64,000 nucleotides of DNA from Arthrobacter sp. B2a2-09 (GCF_027587375.1 NZ_JAMXIC010000002.1:62001-126000); one strand, 5' to 3'; shown: positions 8,415-17,559, numbered from the stretch's first letter. Numbers and translations are program-made. The notes: generated from the sequence alone by a model not told the origin.

Positions 8415-9664
8415 GCATCCAAGAAGAAAGCGTCCAGGACCTGCGCCCCCTTGGTGCCCCCTCCGAGGAGGGACCCGGCGGAGCCCTGCAGGACCTATTG
8501 GTGCTGGACCTGACCCGGATACTCTCCGGCCCCTTCGCCACCATGACGCTGGCGGACCTCGGCGCTGACGTGATCAAAATCGAACAGCCCGGCCAGGGCG
8601 ATGACACCCGCCAGTGGGGCCCGCCCTTCCAAGGCGAAGAAGCGGCCTACTTCCTCTCCGTCAACCGCAACAAGCGCAGCCTCGCAGTGGACCTCAAGTC
8701 AGCCGAAGGCCTGGCCGCCGTACGCCAACTGGCCCTGAAAGCGGATGTGTTGGTGGAGAATTTCCGCCCCGGGACCGCGGCCCGCCTGGGCCTGGGCTAC
8801 GAAGAACTCTCCACGCAGAACCCGGGACTCGTTTACGCGTCCATCAGCGGCTACGGACAGACCGGCCCGGATGCCCTGCGTCCCGGCTACGACGCGATCG
8901 CCCAGGCCCGCAGCGGCATCATGAGCGTGACCGGCGAAGCAGACGGCCCGCCCGTCAGGGTCGGCGTCAGCAGCGCCGATCTCGTCGCCGGCATGTGGGC
9001 CACCATCGGCATCCTGGCCGCACTGCACGAGAAAAAGCGCACCGGGGCCGGCCAGTGGGTCGACATCAGCCTGCTCGACGGCTCCGTGTCCTGGCTGACC
9101 TATGTTTCCAGCGGGTACTTTGCCAGCGGCCAGACACCCCAACGCTACGGCTCGGCGCACCCCACCATCGCCCCCTACCAGGCATTCGCCACCGCCGACG
9201 GATTCGTCATGGTCGCCGTAGGAAACGACAGATTATGGAGACGCTTCACCACCGCCCTGAACCGCACAGATCTGGCCGCCGCCGAACGGTTCGCGAGCAA
9301 CCCGTCCAGAGTCGCGCACCGCACCACCCTCATCCCCCTCCTCGAGGAGATCATGCTCACCCGGACCACCGACGAATGGGTACAGGCCCTCGACCTGGCC
9401 GGCGTACCAGTCGGCCCCATCCAGACCGTCGACCAGGCCCTCAAAGACCCCCAGGTCATCGCACGAGGCATGGTGGCCGAACTGCAGCACCCCACCGTCG
9501 GGGCACTGAAAATGGTCGGCTGCCCGGTCCGGCTCACCCGCACCCCCGCCTCCATCAGGACCGCCCCACCCCTGCTGGGCCAACACACCGATGACATCCT
9601 GTCCGGCCTTGGCTTCAACACAAACCGCATTGCCTCCTTGCGCGAGGCCGGTGCAGTCCAATGA
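8411..9664 (+). CDS. CaiB/BaiF family III CoA-transferase
   Basis: 417 residues. Family III marks are the N-terminal LVLDLTRILSGPFATMTLADL, GADVIKIEQPG, the NRNKRSLAVDL strand, ENFRPGTAARLGL and the PGYDAIAQA motif whose aspartate (D161) is at the catalytic position of the family. It would transfer CoA between a donor thioester and the acid imported by the symporter. Its starts and stops overlap both neighbours by 4 bases, a translationally coupled operon. Clearly paralogous to the enzyme at 46154 (shared GDDTRQWGPPF and YFLSVNRNKRS), which lies in a different catabolic operon. Confidence 0.9.
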   Translation: MSIQEESVQDLRPLGAPSEEGPGGALQDLLVLDLTRILSGPFATMTLADLGADVIKIEQPGQGDDTRQWGPPFQGEEAAYFLSVNRNKRSLAVDLKSAEGLAAVRQLALKADVLVENFRPGTAARLGLGYEELSTQNPGLVYASISGYGQTGPDALRPGYDAIAQARSGIMSVTGEADGPPVRVGVSSADLVAGMWATIGILAALHEKKRTGAGQWVDISLLDGSVSWLTYVSSGYFASGQTPQRYGSAHPTIAPYQAFATADGFVMVAVGNDRLWRRFTTALNRTDLAAAERFASNPSRVAHRTTLIPLLEEIMLTRTTDEWVQALDLAGVPVGPIQTVDQALKDPQVIARGMVAELQHPTVGALKMVGCPVRLTRTPASIRTAPPLLGQHTDDILSGLGFNTNRIASLREAGAVQ

Positions 9665-10440
9665 CCGCACCGAGCCCGGCAGGGCTGGACACCATGACCC
9701 TCGACGACTCCGGGTCCGTGGCGACCCTGACCATCGGAACAGGCCAACGCTTCAACGCCCTCGGACAGCAGGAATGGGAAACCCTGGAACGCGCCGCCAC
9801 CTCACTGGCAGAACACGAAGCGCTCAAAGCCGTTGTCGTCAGGGGCCGGGGAGGTGTGTTCTGTTCCGGCTCGGACCTGCGGGAATGGGAAGGCGCCTCC
9901 CCCGACACTGTCAGCGCCAGCTTCGCCGGCATGGAAGCAGCCCTGCAAGCCATCGAAGATCTTCCCGTCCCCACCGTCGCCGCAGTGGAAGGCTTCGCAA
10001 CCGGGGCAGGATGCCAACTCGCACTGGCCTGCGACCTTCAACTCATGAACCACTCCGCCAAAATCGGCATGCCCATCGCCCGGCTCGGGCTCCTGGTGCC
10101 AGCGACCTTCGCCAACCGGATGTCACTACGGATCGGCCCGTCGAGGACCAAAGACCTGCTCTACGGAGGACGATTGCTGACCGCCCAGCAAGCCAACGAC
10201 ATCGGCCTCATCACCACAGTGGTAGCTGACGACGACATCGACGCGGCACTAAGAGAACTCCTCACCCGCTGGGACGCTCTATCAGGCGCATCACTACGGG
10301 CCTCCAAAGCCGCCGTGGATCTTGGGTTGAGCCCGGTGGCTCAACCCGCCCGGCATGCGCCACAAGGCCCCGCATCCGACCCGCAGGAATTCGCCTGGCG
10401 AGTGAACTCCTTCCTGCACCGCCACAGCCCCCGACACTAG
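9661..10440 (+). CDS. Enoyl-CoA hydratase/isomerase family protein
   Basis: 259 residues with the crotonase fold: oxyanion motif RGRGGVFCSGSDLREW, then VAAVEGFATGAGCQLALACD, and IARLGLLVPATFANRM where classical hydratases carry their second glutamate. That glutamate is missing, so an isomerase, dehalogenase or lyase reaction is possible. The C-terminal 30 residues are an Ala/Pro/His-rich extension. It overlaps the CoA-transferase stop (ATGA) and ends the operon symporter-CoA-transferase-crotonase, so it acts on the CoA ester made there. Confidence 0.85.
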   Translation: MTAPSPAGLDTMTLDDSGSVATLTIGTGQRFNALGQQEWETLERAATSLAEHEALKAVVVRGRGGVFCSGSDLREWEGASPDTVSASFAGMEAALQAIEDLPVPTVAAVEGFATGAGCQLALACDLQLMNHSAKIGMPIARLGLLVPATFANRMSLRIGPSRTKDLLYGGRLLTAQQANDIGLITTVVADDDIDAALRELLTRWDALSGASLRASKAAVDLGLSPVAQPARHAPQGPASDPQEFAWRVNSFLHRHSPRH

Positions 10441-10879
10441 GCAGAAACGCAAGCCTCTCCGCTGGCTGCCCGGCAGATCCGGCGACAACTCCGCGTCGTG
10501 AAACCCGGCACCCCCGGGGCTAAGCCATCAGGGACGGGCGGCGGCATCTGGACCAGTGAAATCGACCGGCACCAGTTGGACCGCGCACTGGACAGGCCGG
10601 ATCTTGAACGAAAACGCCCCGACGACACACCACAAATTCGACCATCCGGAAAAGGAAGTCCTGGCCGAGGAGAGGCGGTCTTCCAGCGCGGGTCAGACCT
10701 TATTACCCTGCGCCAACCCGGGTTGGCGACCGGGCGGACATTTCGGTCGGACTTCCGCTTCACCCTGCAGCGGTCTATGACGACCTGCAGTGATCCATGA
10801 AGAAAGGAGCATGCAGCCTCCGCAAGAAATTTGCAGGGCAAAAGAACGGCTTTGCAGATCCATGAACAAGGAGAATCTT
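10441..10879. other. Gap with an 18-bp perfect palindrome
   Basis: No coding region is supported. At 10711-10728 lies CGCCAACCCGGGTTGGCG, a perfect 9+9 palindrome without a loop that could be a protein-binding site or a short hairpin upstream of the lipoprotein gene. A pair of CTGCAG repeats sits at about 10766-10795. Confidence 0.4.
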
Positions 10880-12022
10880 TTGAAGATCAGAATTCTATCC
10901 GCGTTGCTCGTCGCAGGCTCAATTGCACTGACTGGGTGCGGCAGCGGAAATACTGCTGCCGGTGCGGTCGGAGACAAGGGGAACTCAACGCCCCGTACCG
11001 TTGCAACCATTGCCGTGCCTAATTCGAAAACCCCGCCCTTCAGCTTCGACATCGGCGCCGTCGAAGCAGGTAAGTACTACGTTACGGACCGCAACAACAA
11101 GTCCGTTGATGTCATCGACACCAAGACCAACAAGCTGGAGGCACAGATCACCGGCGGTTTCGCCGGAAACGGAAAGGACCCTGACACCTCGGGCCCTGAC
11201 GGAATCGTCGCAGTCCCGGGCGCCGGAACGATATATGTCGGAGATGTCAATTCAGTGAAGGTGGTTGATACTGCCACGCAGAAAGTAACGAAAAACATTC
11301 CCGTCAGTGCGAACGGCTTCCGTGTTGATGAAGGCTGCTACGATCCCGATGACAACCTCGCCATGTTCGCCAGTCCGGGAGACTCGCCGCCCTTTGTAAC
11401 CTTCATTTCCACGAAAACACAAACCATCGTCGGACACCTCGACTTCAAAGATTCAGTCGGCCTTGAAGATTGCAAGTATGACGCCAAGTCCAAGACCTTC
11501 AACATCAACAACGACGGCACCCCCACCAACCCGCACGGTCAAATCGACGCCATTCCCGCCAGCTCGGTGGTCGCCGGTGCTCCAGCCGTCAGCAGGTCAG
11601 CCCCGCTCGGCGACTGCAATCCGACCGGCATGGTCTTGGGGCCGAACAATGAAATGCTGATCGGCTGCGACCCGCCTGCGGGGAAAGCCCTGACGTCTCT
11701 CATTCTCGACAGGTCCTCCCTTGCAACCCTTGCCAAGGTTCCCTTCGCCGGCGAGGATCAAGTGGATTATGACGCCGCTTCAAACAAGTACTTCTTGTCA
11801 GGACGCCATTGGGTTCCCGGTGGAGTCTCCTCAGCGACCGGGCAGGTGCCGTCCCTTGGAGTTGTGGACGGGGCCACCCATGCCCTCAGCTATACATTAC
11901 CGACCGGCGCTAACGCACATTCAGTGGCTGTAGACAGCGCATCTGGGCAAGTCTATCTTCCGTTCGCTCCGGGCGTCTCCGCCTTTCCGGACGGAGGTAT
12001 CCAAGTAGTAGGAACACGGTGA
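10880..12022 (+). CDS. Beta-propeller lipoprotein (YncE/YVTN-like)
   Basis: 380 residues from TTG 10880, preferred because AAGGAG lies 6 bases upstream and the protein then opens with a classical lipoprotein signal: MKIRILSALLVAG, lipobox ALTGC, lipid anchor Cys20. The ATG at 10862 lacks a ribosome site. The mature part has repeated blades such as KYYVTDRNNKSVDVIDTKTN and TIYVGDVNSVKVVDTATQK, typical of seven-bladed NHL/YVTN propellers on the cell surface, and two cysteine pairs. Ligand or enzymatic role unknown. It stands alone, ending in strong hairpins. Confidence 0.75.
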   Translation: MKIRILSALLVAGSIALTGCGSGNTAAGAVGDKGNSTPRTVATIAVPNSKTPPFSFDIGAVEAGKYYVTDRNNKSVDVIDTKTNKLEAQITGGFAGNGKDPDTSGPDGIVAVPGAGTIYVGDVNSVKVVDTATQKVTKNIPVSANGFRVDEGCYDPDDNLAMFASPGDSPPFVTFISTKTQTIVGHLDFKDSVGLEDCKYDAKSKTFNINNDGTPTNPHGQIDAIPASSVVAGAPAVSRSAPLGDCNPTGMVLGPNNEMLIGCDPPAGKALTSLILDRSSLATLAKVPFAGEDQVDYDAASNKYFLSGRHWVPGGVSSATGQVPSLGVVDGATHALSYTLPTGANAHSVAVDSASGQVYLPFAPGVSAFPDGGIQVVGTR

Positions 12023-12176
12023 TTCCTCACTCAGGCCGTCCGTCGAACCCTGGCGTCGTTGCCCGGCAACGCATCAAGTGCGACGGCCTCCCGCCCATGT
12101 CCACACCTGGAGGATTGACCAACGAGGGATGCCGGTGGCGTGCGGGCTTTCTGTTCTCATAATGTAAGCCCGGCCG

Positions 12177-12210
12177 GGGCACGGGCCGGGATCAGTCCCG
12201 GCCCGTGCCC
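12177..12210 (+). terminator. Terminator-like hairpin
   Basis: Perfect 15-bp arms GGGCACGGGCCGGGA / complement around the loop TCAG, 155 bases after the lipoprotein gene. There is no U-tract, as is common in actinobacteria. A smaller CGTTGCC-C-GGCAACG hairpin lies before it at 12057-12071. Confidence 0.7.
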
Positions 12211-12226
12211 GCTGTGCTGTGTGGTG

Positions 12227-12302
12227 CACGAAGTGCTTCGTGTCTGGTTTCTTCGTTGCGGATGGGTTGGCGTTCTCGCTGTCCGCAACGAAGAAACCAG
12301 AC
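12227..12302. repeat. Long perfect inverted repeat (21-bp arms) with adjoining palindrome
   Basis: Arms at 12242-12262 and 12282-12302 are exact complements over 21 bases (beginning GTCTGGTTTCTTCGTTGCGG) around a 19-base loop. A 7+7 palindrome CACGAAG-TG-CTTCGTG (12227-12242) abuts it and shares the CTTCG core. With the terminator-like hairpin just upstream this makes three stem-loops in about 125 bases. It could be a bidirectional terminator, a small structured RNA, or a miniature mobile element. Confidence 0.7.
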
Positions 12303-12516
12303 GCTCTCAGCTCACGTCAAATGGGCAGAAGAGTGCCCGCGGAAATTGATTCGTCGGTGTCGAGTTTCAATTGCCCCAGTTGTCTCAACTGAAGAGCGAC
12401 CGCAAAGAACCGGAGCATGAGCACCACGCCAATGACGACGGTTGGGTAATTCCAACCGGTCGTGATGCGCCCTCCACGTTTTCCGCTCGTCAAACGCCTG
12501 TTGAGCAAAGCGGCGG

Positions 12517-13065
12517 TTACCTGATGGTCGGGTCGGGGGTCAGGTCGGCTGTCCCGTAGGCGATGTGCGTCCGCGGGTCCATGATCGTGACGCTTCGGAT
12601 TGTGAAGGGCGGGGACGGGGGCAGCTCGAAAGTTTGGGAGCCGGGCCCGGGTTTCAACTGGGCTCCGAGGTCTATGAACTTCGGGTCTTGGACCACCATG
12701 TCCCCTGATGTGTCTTTGGACAGGGCTCCTTCATTGAGGATGATCTTCAAATCCGGGTTCGGGGTTGTTGAAACGCCCTCCAGCGTGAGGGTGGCACCCG
12801 TTGCTGTTCCCGCGATGTGCACGACGCCGACAGTCCGGGTGCCCTGGCTAATGAACCGGCCCGACAACGGGGCACCCCACGAGGCGGCCACTGAGGTCGG
12901 GGTCGGACCGGGAGTCGACGCTCCAGACACCGCCGGGGTTGGGTTGTTGGGCTGGGCTGCCGGTGCGACATAGGTGCAGCCCGCTGCCGTGAGGGCAACT
13001 GCGGCGGCTGTGAGAATCCGCCCGATGAGTTGCGCAGTTTCTTGCGGGTTTGCCCGTGCGAACAT
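12517..13065 (-). CDS. DM13-domain lipoprotein
   Basis: 182 residues: a signal peptide with lipobox TAAGC (Cys30), a Pro/Thr-rich linker to about residue 60, then a DM13-like beta-sandwich: LSGRFISQGTRTVGVVHIAG, ATLTLEGVSTTPNPDLKIIL, ending SVTIMDPRTHIAYGTADL. DM13 domains occur in extracellular and electron-transfer proteins of unclear role. The lipid anchor puts it on the outer face of the membrane. It is followed by a membrane-protein gene 10 bases upstream on the same strand, so the two probably form one transcript. Confidence 0.65.
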   Translation of the reverse strand: MFARANPQETAQLIGRILTAAAVALTAAGCTYVAPAAQPNNPTPAVSGASTPGPTPTSVAASWGAPLSGRFISQGTRTVGVVHIAGTATGATLTLEGVSTTPNPDLKIILNEGALSKDTSGDMVVQDPKFIDLGAQLKPGPGSQTFELPPSPPFTIRSVTIMDPRTHIAYGTADLTPDPTIR

Positions 13066-13074
13066 TGGCTTCCC

Positions 13075-13566
13075 TTAGAACCGCGCGGCGGGTGCGGCGA
13101 CGGGAACCGGCCGGATACGCAGGGCCGTGATGGCGCGCATGAACATCAGGAGGTTCACCGTGAGGCTGCCGTATTGCGGTGCATGGTTCCCGGCAGGGGA
13201 CGTCACCAGCCCCAGCAGCAGAAGGACCGCGGCAATGCAGGCGACCGCCGCCGCGGCAATTAGTGGAGCCTTCGACGTCGTCTTCCGGGTGACGAGCACC
13301 CAGATGCCGATTCCGAGGTAGGCGGCGGCAGCGGCAGCGTAGCCTGCAGCGGACGTAGCGAAGACCATGTCCGTGGCGCCGCCGAAGCGACTTAGCAAAG
13401 ACAGGTCAAGGCCCGTGTAGAACCCGGCCCCGGCGGTGAGGATCAGGCACGAGACCCCGACCGTGGTCCGCAGCGAGCGTAGGCGCTTCATCTCCGGGGA
13501 AGAGAGCGACGCCATCGGCCCGTACGATTGCGGCAGGTCATTGTTCTGCGGGTAGTAACCACTCAT
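13075..13566 (-). CDS. Membrane protein, four helices, unknown function
   Basis: 163 residues from ATG 13566 (MSGYYPQNNDLPQ); the frame is open 18 codons further without a ribosome site. Four hydrophobic stretches are visible: VGVSCLILTAGAGFYTGL, AAGYAAAAAAYLGIGIWVLV, APLIAAAAVACIAAVLLLLG and the less hydrophobic SLTVNLLMFMRAITAL. The N-terminus is polar and Tyr/Pro/Asn-rich, typical of many actinobacterial envelope proteins. No recognised domain. Likely co-transcribed with the DM13 lipoprotein gene. Confidence 0.6.
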   Translation of the reverse strand: MSGYYPQNNDLPQSYGPMASLSSPEMKRLRSLRTTVGVSCLILTAGAGFYTGLDLSLLSRFGGATDMVFATSAAGYAAAAAAYLGIGIWVLVTRKTTSKAPLIAAAAVACIAAVLLLLGLVTSPAGNHAPQYGSLTVNLLMFMRAITALRIRPVPVAAPAARF

Positions 13567-13789
13567 CAGGGAAGTCCGTTTCAGCGCGCGGAGCGCCCAC
13601 TGCGCCCCCAATTCCGACAACCTACCAGTTAGTAAACCGAAAGTGTCATTGAAGGTTGCTGACCCACCGGGAAATACCGATCCATGCGCTCGAAGGCCGG
13701 CACCGGTGGTCTTGAGGGGGCGCGGCGTGCCCCGCCGGGCCCCGGCACCCGTGGAATAGACTGCCCGTGGTTCTACGAGAGGTGGGGGA

Positions 13790-14710
13790 ATGAAGGATCG
13801 GCAGGGGAACGATGTGCCCGTTGAGCCCGTCGGCGAGGTACTGCCGTCGTCGCGCGAAATGGTCGGTGGCGAGGAGTCCTGGTCTGTCGCGCTGCCGGAC
13901 AGTGTTCACCTGAAGGCCAGCCCGCACCTGGCGCACCAGACGCCGGCTTGGCCGGGCAGTTCCTTGCGTCGAAGGATGCGGCTGACCGTGGCGGCGTTCG
14001 CCGTTGCCCTCACCGCTGTGGTGATCGCCGCCGGGTTCGGACTCAGCGCGGCACTGGCGCCCTTCACAGCCGGGTCCGTCCGCACGGGCGGCACCGTGAC
14101 GAGCCAGCAGCCCTACCGCAACAAGGGCGGCGACTACTTGTGTACTCTCGGCATTGCTTACACCCTGGGCGGGCAGCAGCAGCACACCACCATCGACTCC
14201 GGCAAAGCCTGCAAGGCAGCCCTCCAACCCGGCACGCAGGTCCAGCTCGCTCTCAACTCCGACAACCCAGGTGACGTCGCCGTCCTCGGGCACGGGTACC
14301 CCCGGGAGAATGAATGGAAGGTCATAGCCATCATCGCCTCCATCATGGCCGGGTTCCTGGGCCTATTCCTGCTGTTATCGGCATTGTCCTACCGCAACAC
14401 AAAGCGCCTGTTCTCCCAAGAGACGCCATGGCAGGAACTCCTCGCCACCGTCCGGGGCCGGACGCAGTCCAAGAGCGGCACGACGCTGTACCTGGAAGCC
14501 CAGGACACCACGGGGAACGACCGCATCTTCACCATGGACTTCACAGACGGAGGCCCACGACCGAAACCCAAACCCGGCGACATCCTCGACTTTGCCCTCC
14601 TCGCCGACGGAGCGGCACACGCCGCAGTCTCCGTCAAAGGCGAGCACCGGCTCCACCTCGTAAGCTTCTCGGTTCCCAACGACTTCCAACTCCGCGCCAT
14701 CGGCCTATGA
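13790..14710 (+). CDS. Membrane protein with two helices, DUF3592-like
   Basis: 306 residues with a GGTGGGGGA ribosome site just before ATG 13790. A 60-residue basic cytoplasmic N-terminus is followed by a helix at about 66-88 (TVAAFAVALTAVVIAAGFG), an extracellular domain of about 90 residues with a Cys pair (YLCTLGIAYTLGGQ and GKACKAAL), a second helix IIASIMAGFLGLFLLLSAL and a C-terminal cytoplasmic beta-rich domain. The double layout resembles DUF3592-type proteins. Function unknown. Confidence 0.6.
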   Translation: MKDRQGNDVPVEPVGEVLPSSREMVGGEESWSVALPDSVHLKASPHLAHQTPAWPGSSLRRRMRLTVAAFAVALTAVVIAAGFGLSAALAPFTAGSVRTGGTVTSQQPYRNKGGDYLCTLGIAYTLGGQQQHTTIDSGKACKAALQPGTQVQLALNSDNPGDVAVLGHGYPRENEWKVIAIIASIMAGFLGLFLLLSALSYRNTKRLFSQETPWQELLATVRGRTQSKSGTTLYLEAQDTTGNDRIFTMDFTDGGPRPKPKPGDILDFALLADGAAHAAVSVKGEHRLHLVSFSVPNDFQLRAIGL

Positions 14711-15232
14711 CGCCCAGACCCCTCACCCACATGAGCACGGTACGACAGCTTCAGGACTACCGGGCCTCCGACGGCTGTAATCACAAGGACCACACCCGTG
14801 GCCCACGGCAGAGTGGCGCCCGACCTGCCTGACGTGCACAAACGATGTCCATTACTTGCCGGAGTCCTGTCGGACCCCGAGAGAACCTTGGAACTGGAAC
14901 AGTGCTCAAGGTGCCGGTTCACCCAAAACTGTCTGAGATTTCCGCGACACGATTCTCCCCGTGGCCGCACTGTATCCGTAGGGAGGGGTATGTCTCGAGG
15001 CGGCCTGCTTCATAGGAACCTGTGGCCAGGCTGACGTCCGGCCGGCCGCGAGCCCCCTGGCTTGGAGTTCGAACATCGGAACAGGAACGTCCGCGCGTGG
15101 TTGGGAGGGCGTCCACGAGCCTGCTCATCCGGGCTACTAGGGCCGGTCTGATCCTTAGTTAACTTCCGCCGGTGGAGCTTCGAAGCAGCTGCACCAGGCA
15201 CGCCTCGTAGCGGCGGGAGGACGTGGACCGCG
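14711..15232. other. Intergenic stretch, nothing recognised
   Basis: About 520 bases between two genes. No frame has codon bias or a ribosome site, and I see no strong hairpin or repeat. Confidence 0.6.
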
Positions 15233-15919
15233 TCAGGACCCCGGGCGGGGTACCCAACGCTCGCCGAGCTCCACGTTGCTGGGAGGCGGCGCTGAGAGAG
15301 TGCCCGCAGCCGGGTTGGCGCGGAGCCCGTCCATCAGAACGTCCAGATAACGGTGGCGGAGGGCTGCTGTGCGTGCATGGTCGAGAAGCCGAATGGCGGT
15401 GAGCTGTTCAAAGATCATGGGGATGTCGTTGGCATCGGCATCTGCCCGCAGCGTTCCGGCCTCGAGGGCGCGGTTGAATATCTCCCCGCCCAGAATGCCT
15501 GCCTGAGAGGATAGCTCGCCGAGCTCCGGGGTTGGCGTGAAGGTTCCCGCTAGTTTGACGGTCAGTGCATGCACGTCCGCATCGACGATGCCCCGGACAA
15601 ACTCCTTGAGCGCCGTGAAGGGGTCCGGCTGTGCATCCGAATGCCGCTCGGCAACCGAGATGAATGTCCTGAGCCCGTCAGCACAAAGCTTTTGCAGCAG
15701 CTGCTCCTTTCCTGGATAACGGCGGTATAACGCGGAGATGCCCACGCCCGCCGCCTTCGCCACCGCAGCAACGGGCGCCTGCGGATTCTGCATGAAGACG
15801 GCCCGAGCCGCGGCCAGGATGGACTGGTCATTCCGGACGGCCTCGGCCCTGCGGCCGCTAAGGCCCGCAGTCGCGTCTTGGCCGGAGGCTGATCCCGCCA
15901 GTTCCTGTGAAGTGCTCAT
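15233..15919 (-). CDS. TetR family transcriptional repressor
   Basis: 228 residues. The N-terminal 27 residues are a flexible extension, then RNDQSILAAARAVFMQNP and the helix-turn-helix VAAVAKAAGVGISALYRRYPGKEQLLQ (about 50-76) as in TetR proteins; the ligand-binding part follows with helices such as TALKEFVRGIVDADV. It is divergent from an epoxide hydrolase gene, and two identical operators lie between them, so it most likely represses both genes until an epoxide or other hydrophobic ligand binds. Confidence 0.9.
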   Translation of the reverse strand: MSTSQELAGSASGQDATAGLSGRRAEAVRNDQSILAAARAVFMQNPQAPVAAVAKAAGVGISALYRRYPGKEQLLQKLCADGLRTFISVAERHSDAQPDPFTALKEFVRGIVDADVHALTVKLAGTFTPTPELGELSSQAGILGGEIFNRALEAGTLRADADANDIPMIFEQLTAIRLLDHARTAALRHRYLDVLMDGLRANPAAGTLSAPPPSNVELGERWVPRPGS

Positions 15920-15939
15920 GGTTTAAAGAATAACACTTG

Positions 15940-15993
15940 AACGGAATGCTTCGTTCCGTTATGGTTAACCAGAACGGAATAAACCGTTCCGTT
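15940..15993. promoter_or_regulatory. Twin TetR operators
   Basis: Two copies of the same inverted repeat AACGGAA-N7-TTCCGTT at 15940-15960 and 15973-15993, centres 33 bp apart (about three helical turns, so on the same DNA face). They fill the space between tetR (start 15919) and the epoxide hydrolase gene (start 16036). Identity of both half-sites in both copies makes a paired TetR-dimer site convincing. Confidence 0.85.
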
Positions 15994-16035
15994 TCAATCC
16001 GGTAGCAAGGCCCTCGGCCAAGGAGAGCAGTAGAC

Positions 16036-17166
16036 ATGGAAAAGGCATCAACGGAAGTCAGCAACAGCAGCATCCGTCCGTTCCGGGTTAATATTCCCCA
16101 GTCGGAGCTGGATGACCTCAATGTGAGGCTGGACCGGACCCTCTGGGCGGATCAGATCCCGGACTCCGGGGCCGACTATGGAGTTCCGGTGGAGCGGGTC
16201 CAGCGGCTCGCGGCCCACTGGCGCAACGGCTTCGACTGGCGTGCCTTCGAGGCCAGGCTGAACAGTTACCCGCAGTTCACCACAGAAATCGATGGCCAGA
16301 ACATCCACTTCCTGCACGTCCGAAGCGGCAAAGCGGGTGCAACGGGGCTCATCCTCACCCATGGTTGGCCCGGTTCGGTTGTGGAATACCTTGACATCAT
16401 CGAACCTCTTGTCGCTGCCGGTTACGACGTGGTAGTTCCGTCGACGCCCGGGTTTGGCTTCTCAGGCCCCACAACGGAGCGTGGCTGGGACCAGTATCGC
16501 GTGGCCAAGGCCTGGGTGGAACTCATGTCGCGGCTTGGCTACGAACGGTACGGGGCGGTGGGGAATGACGGCGGGTCCATCATCTCGCCGGAAGTCGGAC
16601 GCATCGACCCCACGCACGTCGCTGGTGTCCACGTCACGCAGCTTTTCTCCTTCCCCACCGGCGATCCGGTCGAATTTACCGATCTGACGCCTGAGGAAGA
16701 AGCCGCGATCGAGCATTTGAACTGGTTCTGGCAGAACATGGGCGCCTTCAACCAGCTGCAGTCCCAGGCTCCGCAGACACTGGCCCATGCCCTCGCTGAT
16801 TCTCCGGCAGGCCTACTTGGCTGGAACAGCCAGCTCTTCGGCGACGAACTCGACGACGACTTCATTGTGGCCAACGTAGCCGTCTACTGGTTCACCCGGA
16901 CCCTGGCGTCGTCGGTGCGGTTCTATTACGAGATGGCCAAGTCCCAGGAACGCCCGGAAGGACCAACCACGGTGCCTGTCGCCCTCGCCGCGGGCGGCAG
17001 GGATTTCCAGTCGATCCGGCGCTTCGCCCAGCGTGACCACAGCAACATCGTGGCCTGGACCGCGTATCCGGACCATGGCCACTACGCGGCCCACGAGTCG
17101 CCGGAGGCACTTTCGGCCGACATCCACCACTTCTACAGTCAGGTCGCGGCGCCTGTCGCAGGATAA
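16036..17166 (+). CDS. Epoxide hydrolase (alpha/beta fold, EHN domain)
   Basis: 376 residues. The N-terminal EHN domain (RPFRVNIPQSELDDLNVRL, residues 14-32) precedes the alpha/beta hydrolase core with oxyanion motif HGWPGS (109-114), nucleophile Asp178 in GNDGG, and catalytic His349 in DHGHYAAHES. The nucleophile elbow is usually GGDWG, so the GNDGG form is somewhat diverged. It opens epoxides to diols by a covalent ester intermediate in the cytosol. GGAGAG precedes the ATG. Regulated by the divergent TetR protein through the twin operators. Confidence 0.9.
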   Translation: MEKASTEVSNSSIRPFRVNIPQSELDDLNVRLDRTLWADQIPDSGADYGVPVERVQRLAAHWRNGFDWRAFEARLNSYPQFTTEIDGQNIHFLHVRSGKAGATGLILTHGWPGSVVEYLDIIEPLVAAGYDVVVPSTPGFGFSGPTTERGWDQYRVAKAWVELMSRLGYERYGAVGNDGGSIISPEVGRIDPTHVAGVHVTQLFSFPTGDPVEFTDLTPEEEAAIEHLNWFWQNMGAFNQLQSQAPQTLAHALADSPAGLLGWNSQLFGDELDDDFIVANVAVYWFTRTLASSVRFYYEMAKSQERPEGPTTVPVALAAGGRDFQSIRRFAQRDHSNIVAWTAYPDHGHYAAHESPEALSADIHHFYSQVAAPVAG

Positions 17167-17280
17167 CGGGCTACTTGGATAACAGCTCTTCGACAGGAAC
17201 AGGGCCGCCAAGGCAGGGCCTTGGCGGCTTCCTCCGTCCGCCCCCATGCCCCCTTACGCCGCGCGACCCACACGGCAAGG

Positions 17281-17559
17281 AGACGGGAGGACGAACAACG
17301 CGGGTATTTGGATGTGGAGGCGCTGGCCGAAGAGTTGCTGGCTCCGGCCAGTGTCTTCGCCTTTCTGGCCAAGCATCGGGGACGTCTCTTCCCGGATTCC
17401 ATGATGGAGGACCTCTTTCCATCGCGGCGGGGCCGGCCTTCAGTTCCGGCGCCGGTGGTCGGGTCGGTGCTGGTGTTGCAGACGTTGCAGGGGCTCTCTG
17501 ACCGGGAAACCGCTGAGGCTTTGATTTACGATCTGGCCACAGGTTCTGGATCAGGCTGA
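17281..17559 (+). pseudogene. IS1182-type transposase, N-terminal fragment
   Basis: Reads YLDVEALAEELLAPASVFAF, then RLFPDSMMEDLFPSRRGRPS and VVGSVLVLQTLQGLSDRETA, the opening of an IS1182-family (DUF772) transposase. It stops after AEALIYDL, where the protein should continue with RWK and the catalytic domain, so about 80 percent of the gene is gone. No start with a ribosome site is seen. Scar of an old insertion next to the epoxide hydrolase gene. Confidence 0.8.
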
